This document shows, in pieces, positions 6,695 through 14,457 of a DNA stretch of 25,832 nt. Position numbers and translations under genes: made by a program. Location of the stretch: assembly GCA_034437215.1 (NCBI GenBank), contig DAOTVC010000157.1, forward strand, positions 1-25,832, read 5' to 3'. Positions within the stretch are counted from its first letter, which is position 1; each line of letters starts with the position of its first letter. Origin of the DNA: DAOTVC01 sp034437215. Lineage in GTDB: Bacteria; Chloroflexota; Anaerolineae; B4-G1; SLSP01. The notes beneath the pieces are model-generated. The model was not told the origin of the DNA, searched no databases, and was given only the letters and a program-made list of their open reading frames with translations.

Positions 6695-7600
6695 TCAGTC
6701 GTTCAGGCGCTCGATGTTGGGCGCCAGGGCCAACTCCCGGGTCATGGCTTGCAGCTCCTCGGGCGTGAGCCGCCGTCCCTTGTCGGCAAGGGCTACCAGC
6801 GCCGCTTCCAGCATGTTTGTCCCGAAGGAGCGCCCGTCGACACGCGGCGTGGTCGTGATCAGATAGGAGACTCCCGCTTCGCGGAAGCGTGCGACGTCCG
6901 CTTCCGTGGTCGTGTTCGTGAGGATCGTCTTGCCCGCGAGGGTAGGGGGCATGTGGCGTTTGGTGTAGGAGCAGTCGCCGGCGATGACCGTCGCCCACGC
7001 GTACCAGCGGGTGAAGCGGGGGACGCTCTCGTGCTGCTTGACACCCGTCGGGTAGATGGCGCTGATGGGGGCCAGCCTGCCGACAACCGGCGCGAGCACC
7101 GTAGCGATAAGATTCAGCGTCGGTAAGCGGCGCAGGGGCAGGGGAACGCCCAAGGCGAACTGCAGGTCGCCCAGCACGACCTCGTATCCGGCTTCGATGA
7201 TCCCCTCGGCCATGCCGTAACGGTCGAGCGCCACGTTGATCAGGGCCCGCTTGGGCTGCAGCCTCTCGCCGATCGCCGCCTCGATGTGATGCATCGCCTC
7301 GCGTTCCAGGGTGCTCTTGAGCCCGCGCCCGTCCACAACGGGAGTCTGCTTCACCCCCTGCACGAGACGCCAGGCTGCCGCAAGGCGGTAGGGGCGTCCG
7401 TCGGTGCCCACGTGGAGGTCGATCCCCCCAACCCCCAGCGCATCGACCCGGCCGTCGAACGCCTCGAAGAGCGCCTTCGCTTTTGCCGTATCGCCATCCG
7501 TCCCGATCCGCTCGAGGAGCACCCGTTCCCCGAGAAGTGTGAGTGCGACACGTTTATCCCGTGTCGAACTCCCCAGACTGACGCTGATCGCGTGTTTCAT
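6695..7600 (-). CDS. Conserved protein of the 'quinate 5-dehydrogenase'-annotated family, function uncertain
   Basis: 301 residues. It resembles a family seen in Chloroflexota that is often labelled quinate 5-dehydrogenase. Visible landmarks: HAISVSLGSSTRDKR at the N-terminus, RIGTDGD, VDALGVGGIDLHVG, VKQTPVVDGRGLKSTLE, and a C-terminal segment with KTILTNTTTEADVARF and YLITTTPRVDGRSFGTN. I cannot identify a clear Rossmann GxGxxG dinucleotide motif, so the dehydrogenase label should be treated with caution. No signal peptide or membrane helix is obvious. ATG at 7600 has GGAGAGAGAAGG upstream. The start lies 47 bp inside the 3' end of the metallophosphoesterase gene. Confidence 0.6.
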   Translation of the reverse strand: MKHAISVSLGSSTRDKRVALTLLGERVLLERIGTDGDTAKAKALFEAFDGRVDALGVGGIDLHVGTDGRPYRLAAAWRLVQGVKQTPVVDGRGLKSTLEREAMHHIEAAIGERLQPKRALINVALDRYGMAEGIIEAGYEVVLGDLQFALGVPLPLRRLPTLNLIATVLAPVVGRLAPISAIYPTGVKQHESVPRFTRWYAWATVIAGDCSYTKRHMPPTLAGKTILTNTTTEADVARFREAGVSYLITTTPRVDGRSFGTNMLEAALVALADKGRRLTPEELQAMTRELALAPNIERLND

Positions 7601-8816
7601 CCTTCTCTCTCCTATGTTGGGTTCCGTGAACTGTCCAGAGAATGATTTCGGGTGGCGAAAGAAAGCGTGCGCGGGGTGCTCCCAGCCCCTCCAATCCCAG
7701 CCCCCGGCTGACGTAGAGCGTGGTCTGCGCCTCCTCGTAGCGCCCCATCTCGTAACGCTTTCCGTAGGCGGAGCTGGTAAAGAGCGCGCCGAAGAGGGGC
7801 AGGCGCAGCTGACCGCCGTGGGTGTGACCGGCGAGGTAGAGATCGATGCCCGCCGCAGCGGCCTCCGGCATGAGATCCGGGGAGTGGTAGAGGAGCAGGG
7901 TGGGCTCTCCTGGGGTGATGCGCTCTTTCAGGCGCTTCAGGGCCGCGCCGTCGCGCTCCAGGTCGGTGGTACAGCGCACGCCGAGGAGCCAGAGCTGTCC
8001 CTCTCCCCAGGGGATAGGGGTTGCTTCGTCGTTCAACCAACGGATCTCCAGCCCTTCGAAGACCTCCGGGACGATACCCACCACGTCCACCGCCGGGCTC
8101 CCGGTGATGGCGTAGACGCCGAGCGGGGCCTGCAGTCGTGACAGGAGCGAGCGCGCCCCCTCCTGGGCCTGGGGGTCGTGCACGGAGGAGAGGTTCAGGT
8201 AATCGCCGGTGAGGAGAATCAGGTCGGGCTTCAAGGACTCCGCCTTCTCCAGGAGAGCCTGCTCCCGGGGAGACAGCCCCTCGAAGTGCAGGTCCGAGAT
8301 GTGCAGCAGCCGCAGGGGGTGCTCTACAGGCCCATGGGGCAGTTCGCACTCCTTCTCTGTGACCTGCAGGCGCACGGGCTCCATCCAGGTGGCGTAGAAG
8401 ACGGTGGCGGTGAGGGCGGTGTTGACCAGGGCGTAGAGAAGTAGTAGGTCCGGGGCCAACCAGGCCAGCAGCCAGGAGAGGATCGTGCGCAGCAGCGCCA
8501 GGGCGAGCAGTGAGGGGGTGACCGGTCCCCAGGAGCGCCGTGCCAAGGGGAGCAGTGCCAGTGTGAGTCCGTCACCCAGGATAAAGAGCAGCGCCCACAG
8601 CGTGACGAGCACCCTGTGACCTGGCCAGGCCCATCCGCTGATGAGGGCGAGGGCCAGCCAGGTGGGCAGCAGCTTCCAGGGACCGATGCGCGACAGCCAG
8701 CCTGTGAAGATGAAGAGACGGTGGAGGAAAGAGCTGCGCCCCCCCTCCCTGTCGGGTGGGATCTGCGGGGATTGTCCTTGCACGTCAGCTCTCGAAGAGA
8801 CGGGCGATCTCGTCAC
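7554..8816 (-). CDS. Membrane metallophosphoesterase with an atypical active site
   Basis: Up to 420 residues. The N-terminal part (about 30-150) has four or so hydrophobic helices; the C-terminal calcineurin-like domain (about 165-400) faces one side of the membrane. Motifs: LLHISDLHFEG (metal D and H), ILLTGDYLN (GD motif), LLLYHSPD and LAGHTHGGQL (metal histidines). The central GNHD/E motif, normally following a YAxxG strand, reads ITGSPAVD, so the Asn-His pair needed for catalysis is missing. The substrate is unknown. The GTG start at 8816 overlaps the upstream gene by 32 bp; a GTG at 8783, 1 bp after the upstream stop, is an alternative. The last 47 bp overlap the next gene. Confidence 0.8.
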   Translation of the reverse strand: MTRSPVSSRADVQGQSPQIPPDREGGRSSFLHRLFIFTGWLSRIGPWKLLPTWLALALISGWAWPGHRVLVTLWALLFILGDGLTLALLPLARRSWGPVTPSLLALALLRTILSWLLAWLAPDLLLLYALVNTALTATVFYATWMEPVRLQVTEKECELPHGPVEHPLRLLHISDLHFEGLSPREQALLEKAESLKPDLILLTGDYLNLSSVHDPQAQEGARSLLSRLQAPLGVYAITGSPAVDVVGIVPEVFEGLEIRWLNDEATPIPWGEGQLWLLGVRCTTDLERDGAALKRLKERITPGEPTLLLYHSPDLMPEAAAAGIDLYLAGHTHGGQLRLPLFGALFTSSAYGKRYEMGRYEEAQTTLYVSRGLGLEGLGAPRARFLSPPEIILWTVHGTQHRREKDETRDQRQSGEFDTG

Positions 8817-9819
8817 GGTGGAAGGTGGGCAGCGGGCGGGGACCGTTTGCGCCGTGTAACTCTATCCCCGGTTCCGCGCGCACCTCTCCGATGATGGTGC
8901 CGGCAATCCCCGCCCTCTCCAGGGCGGCAATGATGGTTGAAGCATCCTGAGGGTTGACGGCTGCCAGGAGGGCACCGGAGGCGATAAGGCCCAGGGGATC
9001 GAGATCCAGGGCCGCGGCGAAGGCCTCCGTCTCGGGGAAGAGAGGCAGCGCTGCTTCGTCGACGACGGCGCCCACCCCGGCTGCGCCGGCCATCTCCCAG
9101 AGCCCGGTGGCGACGCCTCCTTCGGTAGGATCGTGCATGGCGTGCACCTCCCCCGCTGCCGTGACGATGGCAGCATCCCGTACCACGCTGATGCCTGGAT
9201 CGTGGAGGAAGTCGGCAGCCCGGGCCAGGGTCGCCTCGCCCACACACTCCTGCAGCCTCTCGAGACGCTCCCGGGCGATGAGCGCCGTCCCCTCCACGGC
9301 GATCCCCTTGGTCAGGATCAGCTTGTCGCCGGGACGCGCGCCGTCGGAGCGTACCAGCTGCTCCGGCAGCACCTCGCCGAACATGGCCCCTACCACAATG
9401 GGGCGCTCCAGACCGTAGGTGATCTCCGTGTGTCCCCCCACCAGGATGGCCTCCACCTCCCGGCACCCCCTGTGAATCTGATCGAAGATCTCCTCGACCA
9501 GGGGCCGGTCCGTCTGTCCCTCGGGCATGAGCAGCGTGGCGAGAAACCAGCGGGGCTGGGCGCCCAGGCAGGCCACGTCGTTGGCATTGACGTGGACGGC
9601 GTACCAGCCGATCTCGGCGGTGGCAAAGGTAATGGGGTCGCTCTTCGCCACCAGATAGCGGTCTCCGAAGGTGATCACCGCAGCGTCCCGGCCCAATCCC
9701 GGTCCCAGGATGACCCGCGGATCGTCCAGGGTCTGGTGGCGTAGCAGCTCGACGAGATCCTCCTGGGGTAACTTGCCCAGGGGGTAGGTAGACGACTTAC
9801 TGGTAGTCTGAGGATTCAT
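8785..9819 (-). CDS. AIR synthase-related (PurM/HypE-like) protein
   Basis: 344 residues. PurM-superfamily ATP-binding pattern: GPGLGRDAAVI (about 40-50), VNANDVACLGAQPRWF, ILVGGHTEITYGL, GDKLILTKGIAVEGT, and HDPTEGGVATGLWEMA near 225-240. The fold is shared by PurM, HypE, SelD and ThiL. The overall order and the HDPTEGG segment fit the HypE-like AIR synthase-related group better than purine enzymes, and no hydrogenase genes or other hyp genes are nearby. It probably activates a substrate with ATP, but the substrate is unknown. ATG at 9819 with AGGTGAAGG immediately upstream. It is the first gene of the cluster running to 5396. Confidence 0.85.
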   Translation of the reverse strand: MNPQTTSKSSTYPLGKLPQEDLVELLRHQTLDDPRVILGPGLGRDAAVITFGDRYLVAKSDPITFATAEIGWYAVHVNANDVACLGAQPRWFLATLLMPEGQTDRPLVEEIFDQIHRGCREVEAILVGGHTEITYGLERPIVVGAMFGEVLPEQLVRSDGARPGDKLILTKGIAVEGTALIARERLERLQECVGEATLARAADFLHDPGISVVRDAAIVTAAGEVHAMHDPTEGGVATGLWEMAGAAGVGAVVDEAALPLFPETEAFAAALDLDPLGLIASGALLAAVNPQDASTIIAALERAGIAGTIIGEVRAEPGIELHGANGPRPLPTFHRDEIARLFES

Positions 9820-9885
9820 CCTTCACCTATCTCTGCCTTGGGGGATGGGAGTGTACTTCTCATCCCGGTCCGGTTACTTCCGCGC

Positions 9886-11163
9886 CTACTCCTCGATGAG
9901 CACCGTGACTTCGTCGATGATGGAGGCAAAGGAGTGCCCCGAGGCGTAGATGTCGATGCTCAGGAGCGTGGTCGGCTCCGTCCCTCGCTCCTTGAGGATG
10001 GGGAGCAGATCCGGAGAGGTATACCGGTAGGGCGTACCTTGCAGTATCTGAATGTGTTCCACACCCCCCTCACACTCCGAGGCGGGGCAGGTGTCGGAGT
10101 AGACATCGCCGGGCACCGTGTAGAAGTAGAAGCCCTGGACCCACTCGTGGCGCCCCTCTTGCCCATCGAGGTAGTAGAGGCGGATCATGAGCGGGCATTC
10201 GGTGCCCGCGATGCCGCAGTAGGGGATGTTCTGGTAGTCCACCCGAATGAGAGCGTTGACCTGCAAGGATTTGATCTCCCGAATGTCCTGGTTGATCTCC
10301 TGGCTGATACCCACCTCGATGTGCCCGCGACCTTCCCGTTCCAGAACGACGTAGGAGGCGCGCTCGTCCGAGACCAGGCGTACCGTGCCATCGCTCTCCT
10401 CGGGGATCTGCTTCCTCTGCGTGAAGTTCTTCCAGTAGGAGCCCAGAGGTTGTCCGAAGTCACTGTTGCGCAGGATGTCCCGGCTGGGGCCGGAGTGAAT
10501 GGGTCCCCGGCCCGCCATCGTCAGCTCTGTGAATTGGGAGTCGGTGACGGCGACGAGGGGGCCGCCGCTGCGATCGGGAATCAACGCCTGGCCCCGGCTC
10601 ACGACGATCTCCGTGCGGTTGGCGTCCACGGCGAGGATGTAGGCACCTTCCTCCAGCTCGATGAAGTCGCCGGCCGGTGTCTGCGGTGTCTGGATGTGCA
10701 GCGTCGCTGCTCGACCATCTCCTCCCACGGCAACCTGTAACCGGCGGCCGGTGTTGATCCGGAGGTGAATCTGGTGGGGGAGTTGGCTGAGATTGAAACG
10801 TGGCGTGCGCGCCGAGATCAGCTCCACGTCACTCTCACCGTGGAGCTGCAGGGTGCTCACCGGTGTGTCCGGGATCTCGGGTAGGTAGAAGAGCAGCAGC
10901 CCCTCGGCGTTGGGTGAGTTCAGGGTGATCTGGCTGCGCGGGGGCACCTCCACGCTCTCCTCGACGACCTCGACCGGACCCCGACCCTTGGATTGATAGG
11001 TGACGATACCATTGCCGGTCTTCTGCAGGATGACGTTGAGCGGGCGGGTGGATTGTAAGAGATAGGCGCGCCCGGAGAGCGGCACTCCCACGGCCAACGT
11101 GGTACAGGCCACAAAGGAGAGCAGGAGCACGATCCAGGCGATAGTCTCTGTCTTTCTGTGCAT
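9886..11163 (-). CDS. Membrane-anchored extracytoplasmic protein of unknown function
   Basis: 425 residues; not recognised with confidence. One N-terminal hydrophobic helix (about 7-29) could be an anchor or an uncleaved signal. The rest looks like beta-rich extracytoplasmic domains: about 40-215 has repeating short strands (VEVPPRSQITL, DVELISARTPRF, LVAVTDSQFTEL) reminiscent of FecR-like domains. About 225-425 resembles a jelly-roll carbohydrate-binding-type fold (RDILRNSDFGQPLGSYWKNF, then HIEVGISQEIN). Four cysteines at about 327-370 could form disulphides. ATG at 11163, with AGAGGA upstream. It has a separate context from the five-gene cluster, 66 bp upstream of it. Confidence 0.6.
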   Translation of the reverse strand: MHRKTETIAWIVLLLSFVACTTLAVGVPLSGRAYLLQSTRPLNVILQKTGNGIVTYQSKGRGPVEVVEESVEVPPRSQITLNSPNAEGLLLFYLPEIPDTPVSTLQLHGESDVELISARTPRFNLSQLPHQIHLRINTGRRLQVAVGGDGRAATLHIQTPQTPAGDFIELEEGAYILAVDANRTEIVVSRGQALIPDRSGGPLVAVTDSQFTELTMAGRGPIHSGPSRDILRNSDFGQPLGSYWKNFTQRKQIPEESDGTVRLVSDERASYVVLEREGRGHIEVGISQEINQDIREIKSLQVNALIRVDYQNIPYCGIAGTECPLMIRLYYLDGQEGRHEWVQGFYFYTVPGDVYSDTCPASECEGGVEHIQILQGTPYRYTSPDLLPILKERGTEPTTLLSIDIYASGHSFASIIDEVTVLIEE

Positions 11164-11179
11164 CGTTCCTCTGCATGAC

Positions 11180-11210
11180 GAGGGATAGGAGAGTCGCTCC
11201 CCTATCCCTC
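11180..11210 (-). terminator. Long hairpin between acylphosphatase and the unknown membrane protein
   Basis: A 14-bp stem, 11180-11193 with 11197-11210, closed by a 3-nt loop. In minus-strand RNA every position pairs (one G-U); in plus-strand RNA the same position is an A-C mismatch, so the structure is built for minus-strand transcripts. It follows the acylphosphatase stop by about 14 nt but has no T tract (GTCATGC). It also sits just before the ribosome binding site of the next gene. Confidence 0.55.
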
Positions 11211-11223
11211 TTGCTAAACTGCT

Positions 11224-11517
11224 CTAATAGCGGACACGGAAGGAGCTGAATTCCCCCCGGGGCTCCTTCCACTCCACGTCTGCGTTGCGCACGTGCGCGT
11301 GGCTGGGCCCCTCGCGCACGGTGCCCAAGAACTTCTGCAACTTGTACTCCCCGCCCTCGGCCCAGATCTCCACCGTCCCGTCCATCTGGTTCTTTACCCA
11401 GCCGACGATCCCCAGACGGTTAGCGTTCTGCTTTGTGAAGTATCGAAAGCCGACCCCCTGCACGTTCCCGTACAGGGTGACGTGCAATGCCTTCTTCGGT
11501 CGCGTCTCCTCGTTCAC
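11224..11517 (-). CDS. acyP: Acylphosphatase
   Basis: 97 residues from the GTG at 11517, chosen because it has AAGGAGGG 5 nt upstream and gives the normal family length; longer in-frame extensions run back through the promoter. It hydrolyses acyl phosphates such as carbamoyl phosphate in the cytoplasm. The signature YGNVQGVGFRYFTKQNA (with the catalytic Arg) and GIVGWVKNQMDGTVEIWAEG (with the catalytic Asn) are complete. It stands alone, with its own promoter. The downstream hairpin at 11180-11210 separates it from the next gene. Confidence 0.93.
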   Translation of the reverse strand: MNEETRPKKALHVTLYGNVQGVGFRYFTKQNANRLGIVGWVKNQMDGTVEIWAEGGEYKLQKFLGTVREGPSHAHVRNADVEWKEPRGEFSSFRVRY

Positions 11518-11557
11518 GGTAACCCTCCTTGTTCTAGAAAACTCACTGACGCCCTCC

Positions 11558-11585
11558 ATTGTAACGCGGATGGGCTCTCTGACAA
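11558..11585 (-). promoter_or_regulatory. Sigma-70 promoter of the acylphosphatase gene
   Basis: Minus strand: TTGTCA (11585-11580), 16-bp spacer, TACAAT (11563-11558). It gives a leader of about 34 nt including AAGGAGGG before the GTG at 11517. Confidence 0.75.
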
Positions 11586-11671
11586 GCCTTCCCGGTGCTC
11601 GCGGTCCTCTGGGCTCCCACAACTCAGGGCTATCGCGCTTAGCACACCTTCTCCAGCGCGTTACCTGGTGC

Positions 11672-11692
11672 GCCGCTGAAGCGGCATTTTTT
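11672..11692 (+). terminator. Small terminator-like hairpin with T run
   Basis: GCCGC-TGAA-GCGGC followed by ATTTTTT reads as a short intrinsic terminator on the plus strand. No plus-strand gene ends here, so it could end a short untranslated RNA or belong to a repeat together with the hairpin at 11696. Confidence 0.4.
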
Positions 11693-11695
11693 AGA

Positions 11696-11736
11696 GGGAT
11701 TCTCGTGGCGGGGCTGCGACCCGCCACGAGAATCCC
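11696..11736. repeat. 17-bp perfect inverted repeat
   Basis: GGGATTCTCGTGGCGGG (11696-11712) and CCCGCCACGAGAATCCC (11720-11736) are exact reverse complements with a 7-nt loop. The surrounding gap between divergent genes (11518-11844) holds this, the hairpin at 11672, the two promoters and no credible gene. Confidence 0.7.
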
Positions 11737-11805
11737 CTTCTATCCCCGCCCTTTAGGCCGGTTTTCTGCGACCAGAGGTCAAATGCGGTAGCCTGATCCC
11801 ACAAC

Positions 11806-11834
11806 TTGTCTGACAGCTGGATGGGGACTATAAT
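11806..11834 (+). promoter_or_regulatory. Sigma-70 promoter of the glycosyltransferase operon
   Basis: TTGTCT (11806-11811), 17-bp spacer, TATAAT (11829-11834). The predicted start at about 11841 is only a few bases before the ATG at 11845, so the mRNA would have almost no leader. Confidence 0.75.
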
Positions 11835-11844
11835 GGAAGTGGCT

Positions 11845-12990
11845 ATGGAATCCGAAGTGCCCCTCGTGGCTCTCAACGCGCAGCTGGCCTCCGGCGCGAG
11901 CTCCTATCGCAGAGCCGGCATCAGCGCCTATATCGTCAACCTTTTGCGAGCTCTCTCCCCGAACGAGGGGCTACGTTACGCTGTCCTTGTCGGTCCCGGG
12001 CGCCTGGGAGAGGAGGTGCGCTTGTCCCTCCATACGACTCGCCTGCCCACGGAACGACCACCCGTCCGGATCATTTGGGAGCAGGCCCTCCTGCCTGCCC
12101 TTCTGCGCCGGCTGGGGGTCGCTCTTCTGCACGCCCCGGCCTTTGTCGGTCCCCTGCTCTCCCCGCGCCCCCAGGTGGTCACCGTCCACGATCTCAGCTT
12201 CTATCGCTTCCCCGGATACTTCCGCCGCGGCAACCGCTTCTACTTGCGCCACTTCACGGCACCCTCCTGCCGGCGCGCAGCGGCGGTCATTGCCGTCTCG
12301 CACTTCACGGCTCGTGAGGTGACGACCCTCTTGGGCGTGCCCCCCGAGCGCGTCCACGTTATCTACCACGGCGTCTCGTCCCGCTTCCGACCCCTCCCCC
12401 CGGTGGAGGTCGAGCGTTTCCGCCAGGCTGAAGGCTTGCCTCGACGCTTCATCCTCTATCTCGGCACCCTGGAGCCCCGGAAGAATCTCTTGACGCTGCT
12501 CCGCGCCTTCGCGCGCCTTCCGGACCCCGACCTGCATCTGGTGCTCGCGGGCGGCAAGGGCTGGCTCTATGAGGAGATCTTTGCCGAGGTCGAGGCGCTG
12601 GATATTGGGGCGCGGGTGCACTTCCCGGGATACGTTCCCTTGGAGACGCAGGCACTCTGGTATAATGCAGCCTGCGTCTTCGCCTATATCTCTCGTTATG
12701 AGGGATTTGGGCTGCCGGTGCTGGAGGCTCTGGCGTGTGGAACCCCCACGCTGACGGGGAACACCACCTCCCTCCCCGAGGCGGGAGGGGCGGCAGCGCT
12801 TGCCGTGCCGCCCGAAGACGTGGGGGCCGTGACCGCGGGGTTACACCGCCTCCTGAACGATGAAGCACTGCGTGAGAGGAGCCGCGTGCAGGGTCTGCAG
12901 CACGCGGCGTGCTTTACCTGGGAGGAGACGGCCCGGCGCACCGCGGCCCTCTACCAGCAGGTTATTCAAGGAGAAGTGCCCACTGTATGA
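11845..12990 (+). CDS. GT4-family glycosyltransferase
   Basis: 381 residues. It transfers a sugar from a nucleotide donor in the cytoplasm, probably onto a lipid-linked glycan given the next gene. GT-B fold: N-terminal acceptor domain (TVHDLSFYRFP, VIAVSHFTAREV), then the C-terminal donor domain with YLGTLEPRKNLLTLLRAF (about 205-222), HFPGYVP and the E-x7-E donor motif SRYEGFGLPVLEALACG (about 282-298). The start was set at ATG 11845 because the open frame upstream runs through the promoter; ATG 11833 lies inside the -10 box. The stop overlaps the start of the next gene (ATGA), so the two are coupled. Confidence 0.9.
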   Translation: MESEVPLVALNAQLASGASSYRRAGISAYIVNLLRALSPNEGLRYAVLVGPGRLGEEVRLSLHTTRLPTERPPVRIIWEQALLPALLRRLGVALLHAPAFVGPLLSPRPQVVTVHDLSFYRFPGYFRRGNRFYLRHFTAPSCRRAAAVIAVSHFTAREVTTLLGVPPERVHVIYHGVSSRFRPLPPVEVERFRQAEGLPRRFILYLGTLEPRKNLLTLLRAFARLPDPDLHLVLAGGKGWLYEEIFAEVEALDIGARVHFPGYVPLETQALWYNAACVFAYISRYEGFGLPVLEALACGTPTLTGNTTSLPEAGGAAALAVPPEDVGAVTAGLHRLLNDEALRERSRVQGLQHAACFTWEETARRTAALYQQVIQGEVPTV

Positions 12991-14417
12991 ATGGAAATGG
13001 TAGCCGTAATAGTGATGCAGCACCCTTCTGGGTGCCGCTGCTGGACATCGCCATGATCAATCTGGCCATGGTCCTGGCCTACCAGCTGCGCTACCGGTTA
13101 CAGTGGTTTCAGGATATCGTCTACGATCACCCGCTCTCGGCCTACCTTCCCTTCATCACCCTCTTCTCCGTTCTGATCCCCCTGAGCCTCTTCTTCGATG
13201 GCGCCTACGCCGATTGGCGCGGGCGCACGTGGTTCGATCACGTCTACCGCATCATTGACGCCGTCGCCAAAACCCTGCTCATCGTCTTGGCCCTCGCCTT
13301 CGTCTGGCGCCCCCTGGTCTACTCGCGCCTCCTGCTGCTCGAGGCGGGCGTGGGGATGCTTATCTTCCTCTCCCTGGATCGCGCCTTCGTGCTCCTGCTG
13401 CATCGTTGGCTGCGCAGTCGGGGGCGGGGAATCAAGCGGGTGGTCATCGTGGGCGCCGGGGAGGTGGGCCGGCGCGTGATGCGCACCCTCGTCGCCCGCC
13501 CGAACCTCGGCTACGAGATCGTCGGCTACGTTGACGATAATCCTGATAAGGGCGAGGGGGAGATCGGGCGCTTCCGCGGTCTCGGCTCCACCAGCGGTCT
13601 GGTGAAGGTTATCGATGAGGAACGTGTCGACGAGGTCATCATCACCCTGCCCTGGACCTCTCACCGGCGCATCCTCAGCCTCCTGCGGGAGTGCGAGCGG
13701 CGCAGCGTCACCGCGCGCATCGTGCCGGACCTCTTCCAGCTGAGCCTCCGGAAGGTCACCATCGGGGACCTGGGGGGCGTCCCGCTGATCAGCGTGCAGG
13801 AGATTGCCTTCACCAAGGCTGCCGTCCTCATCAAGCGGGGCATGGACGTCGTGGGCGCCCTCCTGGGGCTCACGCTGGGCGCGCCCCTCTTCGCCCTCGT
13901 CGCCCTCGCCATCAAGATCGACTCCCCCGGTCCGGTGATCTTCAGCCAGGTGCGCACCGGGGAGAACGGCAGGCCCTTCGAGATCTACAAGTTCCGCTCC
14001 ATGTACAGGGGGGCCGAGGAGGAGCAGGAGTACCTCAAGGAGCGGAACGAGGCGGACGGCCCCCTCTTCAAGATTCGCAGCGATCCGCGCCGGACCAAGG
14101 TGGGTACCTTCTTGCGCTCCACGAGCCTCGACGAACTTCCCCAGCTCTTCAACGTCCTGCGGGGAGATATGAGCCTCGTCGGTCCGCGTCCCGCCATCCC
14201 CTGTGAGGTGGAGCAGTACCAGCCCTGGCACCGGCAGCGCCTCTCCGTGCGCCCCGGTTTGACCGGCCTCTGGCAGGTGAGCGGGCGCAGCGAATTGACC
14301 TTTGACGAGGGCGTGTTGCTCGACATCTACTACGTGGAACACTGGTCCCTCTGGTTGGATTTGACCATTCTCTTGCGCACCGTCCCCAAGGTCTTTGTGG
14401 GCGATGGTGCCTATTGA
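12987..14417 (+). CDS. Undecaprenyl-phosphate sugar-1-phosphate transferase (WbaP/WcaJ-like)
   Basis: 476 residues. Starts lipid-linked glycan synthesis by moving a sugar-1-phosphate from a UDP-sugar to a polyprenyl phosphate in the membrane. Four to five N-terminal membrane helices (about 12-145) are followed by a CoA_binding_3-type nucleotide-fold domain (VVIVGAGEVGRRVM, about 151). The catalytic bacterial sugar transferase domain runs from about 281: RGMDVVGALLG, SPGPVIFSQVRTGENG, YKFRSM, STSLDELPQLFNVLRGDMSLVGPRP, RPGLTGLWQVSGRS. The ATG at 12987 overlaps the GT4 stop and has AAGGAG about 12 nt upstream. With the GT4 gene it forms a small exopolysaccharide or surface-glycan unit. No flippase or polymerase is in view. 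Confidence 0.93.
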   Translation: MNGNGSRNSDAAPFWVPLLDIAMINLAMVLAYQLRYRLQWFQDIVYDHPLSAYLPFITLFSVLIPLSLFFDGAYADWRGRTWFDHVYRIIDAVAKTLLIVLALAFVWRPLVYSRLLLLEAGVGMLIFLSLDRAFVLLLHRWLRSRGRGIKRVVIVGAGEVGRRVMRTLVARPNLGYEIVGYVDDNPDKGEGEIGRFRGLGSTSGLVKVIDEERVDEVIITLPWTSHRRILSLLRECERRSVTARIVPDLFQLSLRKVTIGDLGGVPLISVQEIAFTKAAVLIKRGMDVVGALLGLTLGAPLFALVALAIKIDSPGPVIFSQVRTGENGRPFEIYKFRSMYRGAEEEQEYLKERNEADGPLFKIRSDPRRTKVGTFLRSTSLDELPQLFNVLRGDMSLVGPRPAIPCEVEQYQPWHRQRLSVRPGLTGLWQVSGRSELTFDEGVLLDIYYVEHWSLWLDLTILLRTVPKVFVGDGAY

Positions 14418-14457
14418 GCGACGACTCTGATGATGAGAACTTAACCTGGACGGTGCA

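Noticed and set aside
11518..11727. N-terminal extension of acylphosphatase
   Set aside because: It runs through the promoter and the palindrome. The GTG at 11517 has a strong ribosome binding site and gives the normal length.
11806..11844. N-terminal extension of the GT4 glycosyltransferase
   Set aside because: The segment contains the -35 and -10 boxes, so it cannot be in the mRNA if that promoter is used.
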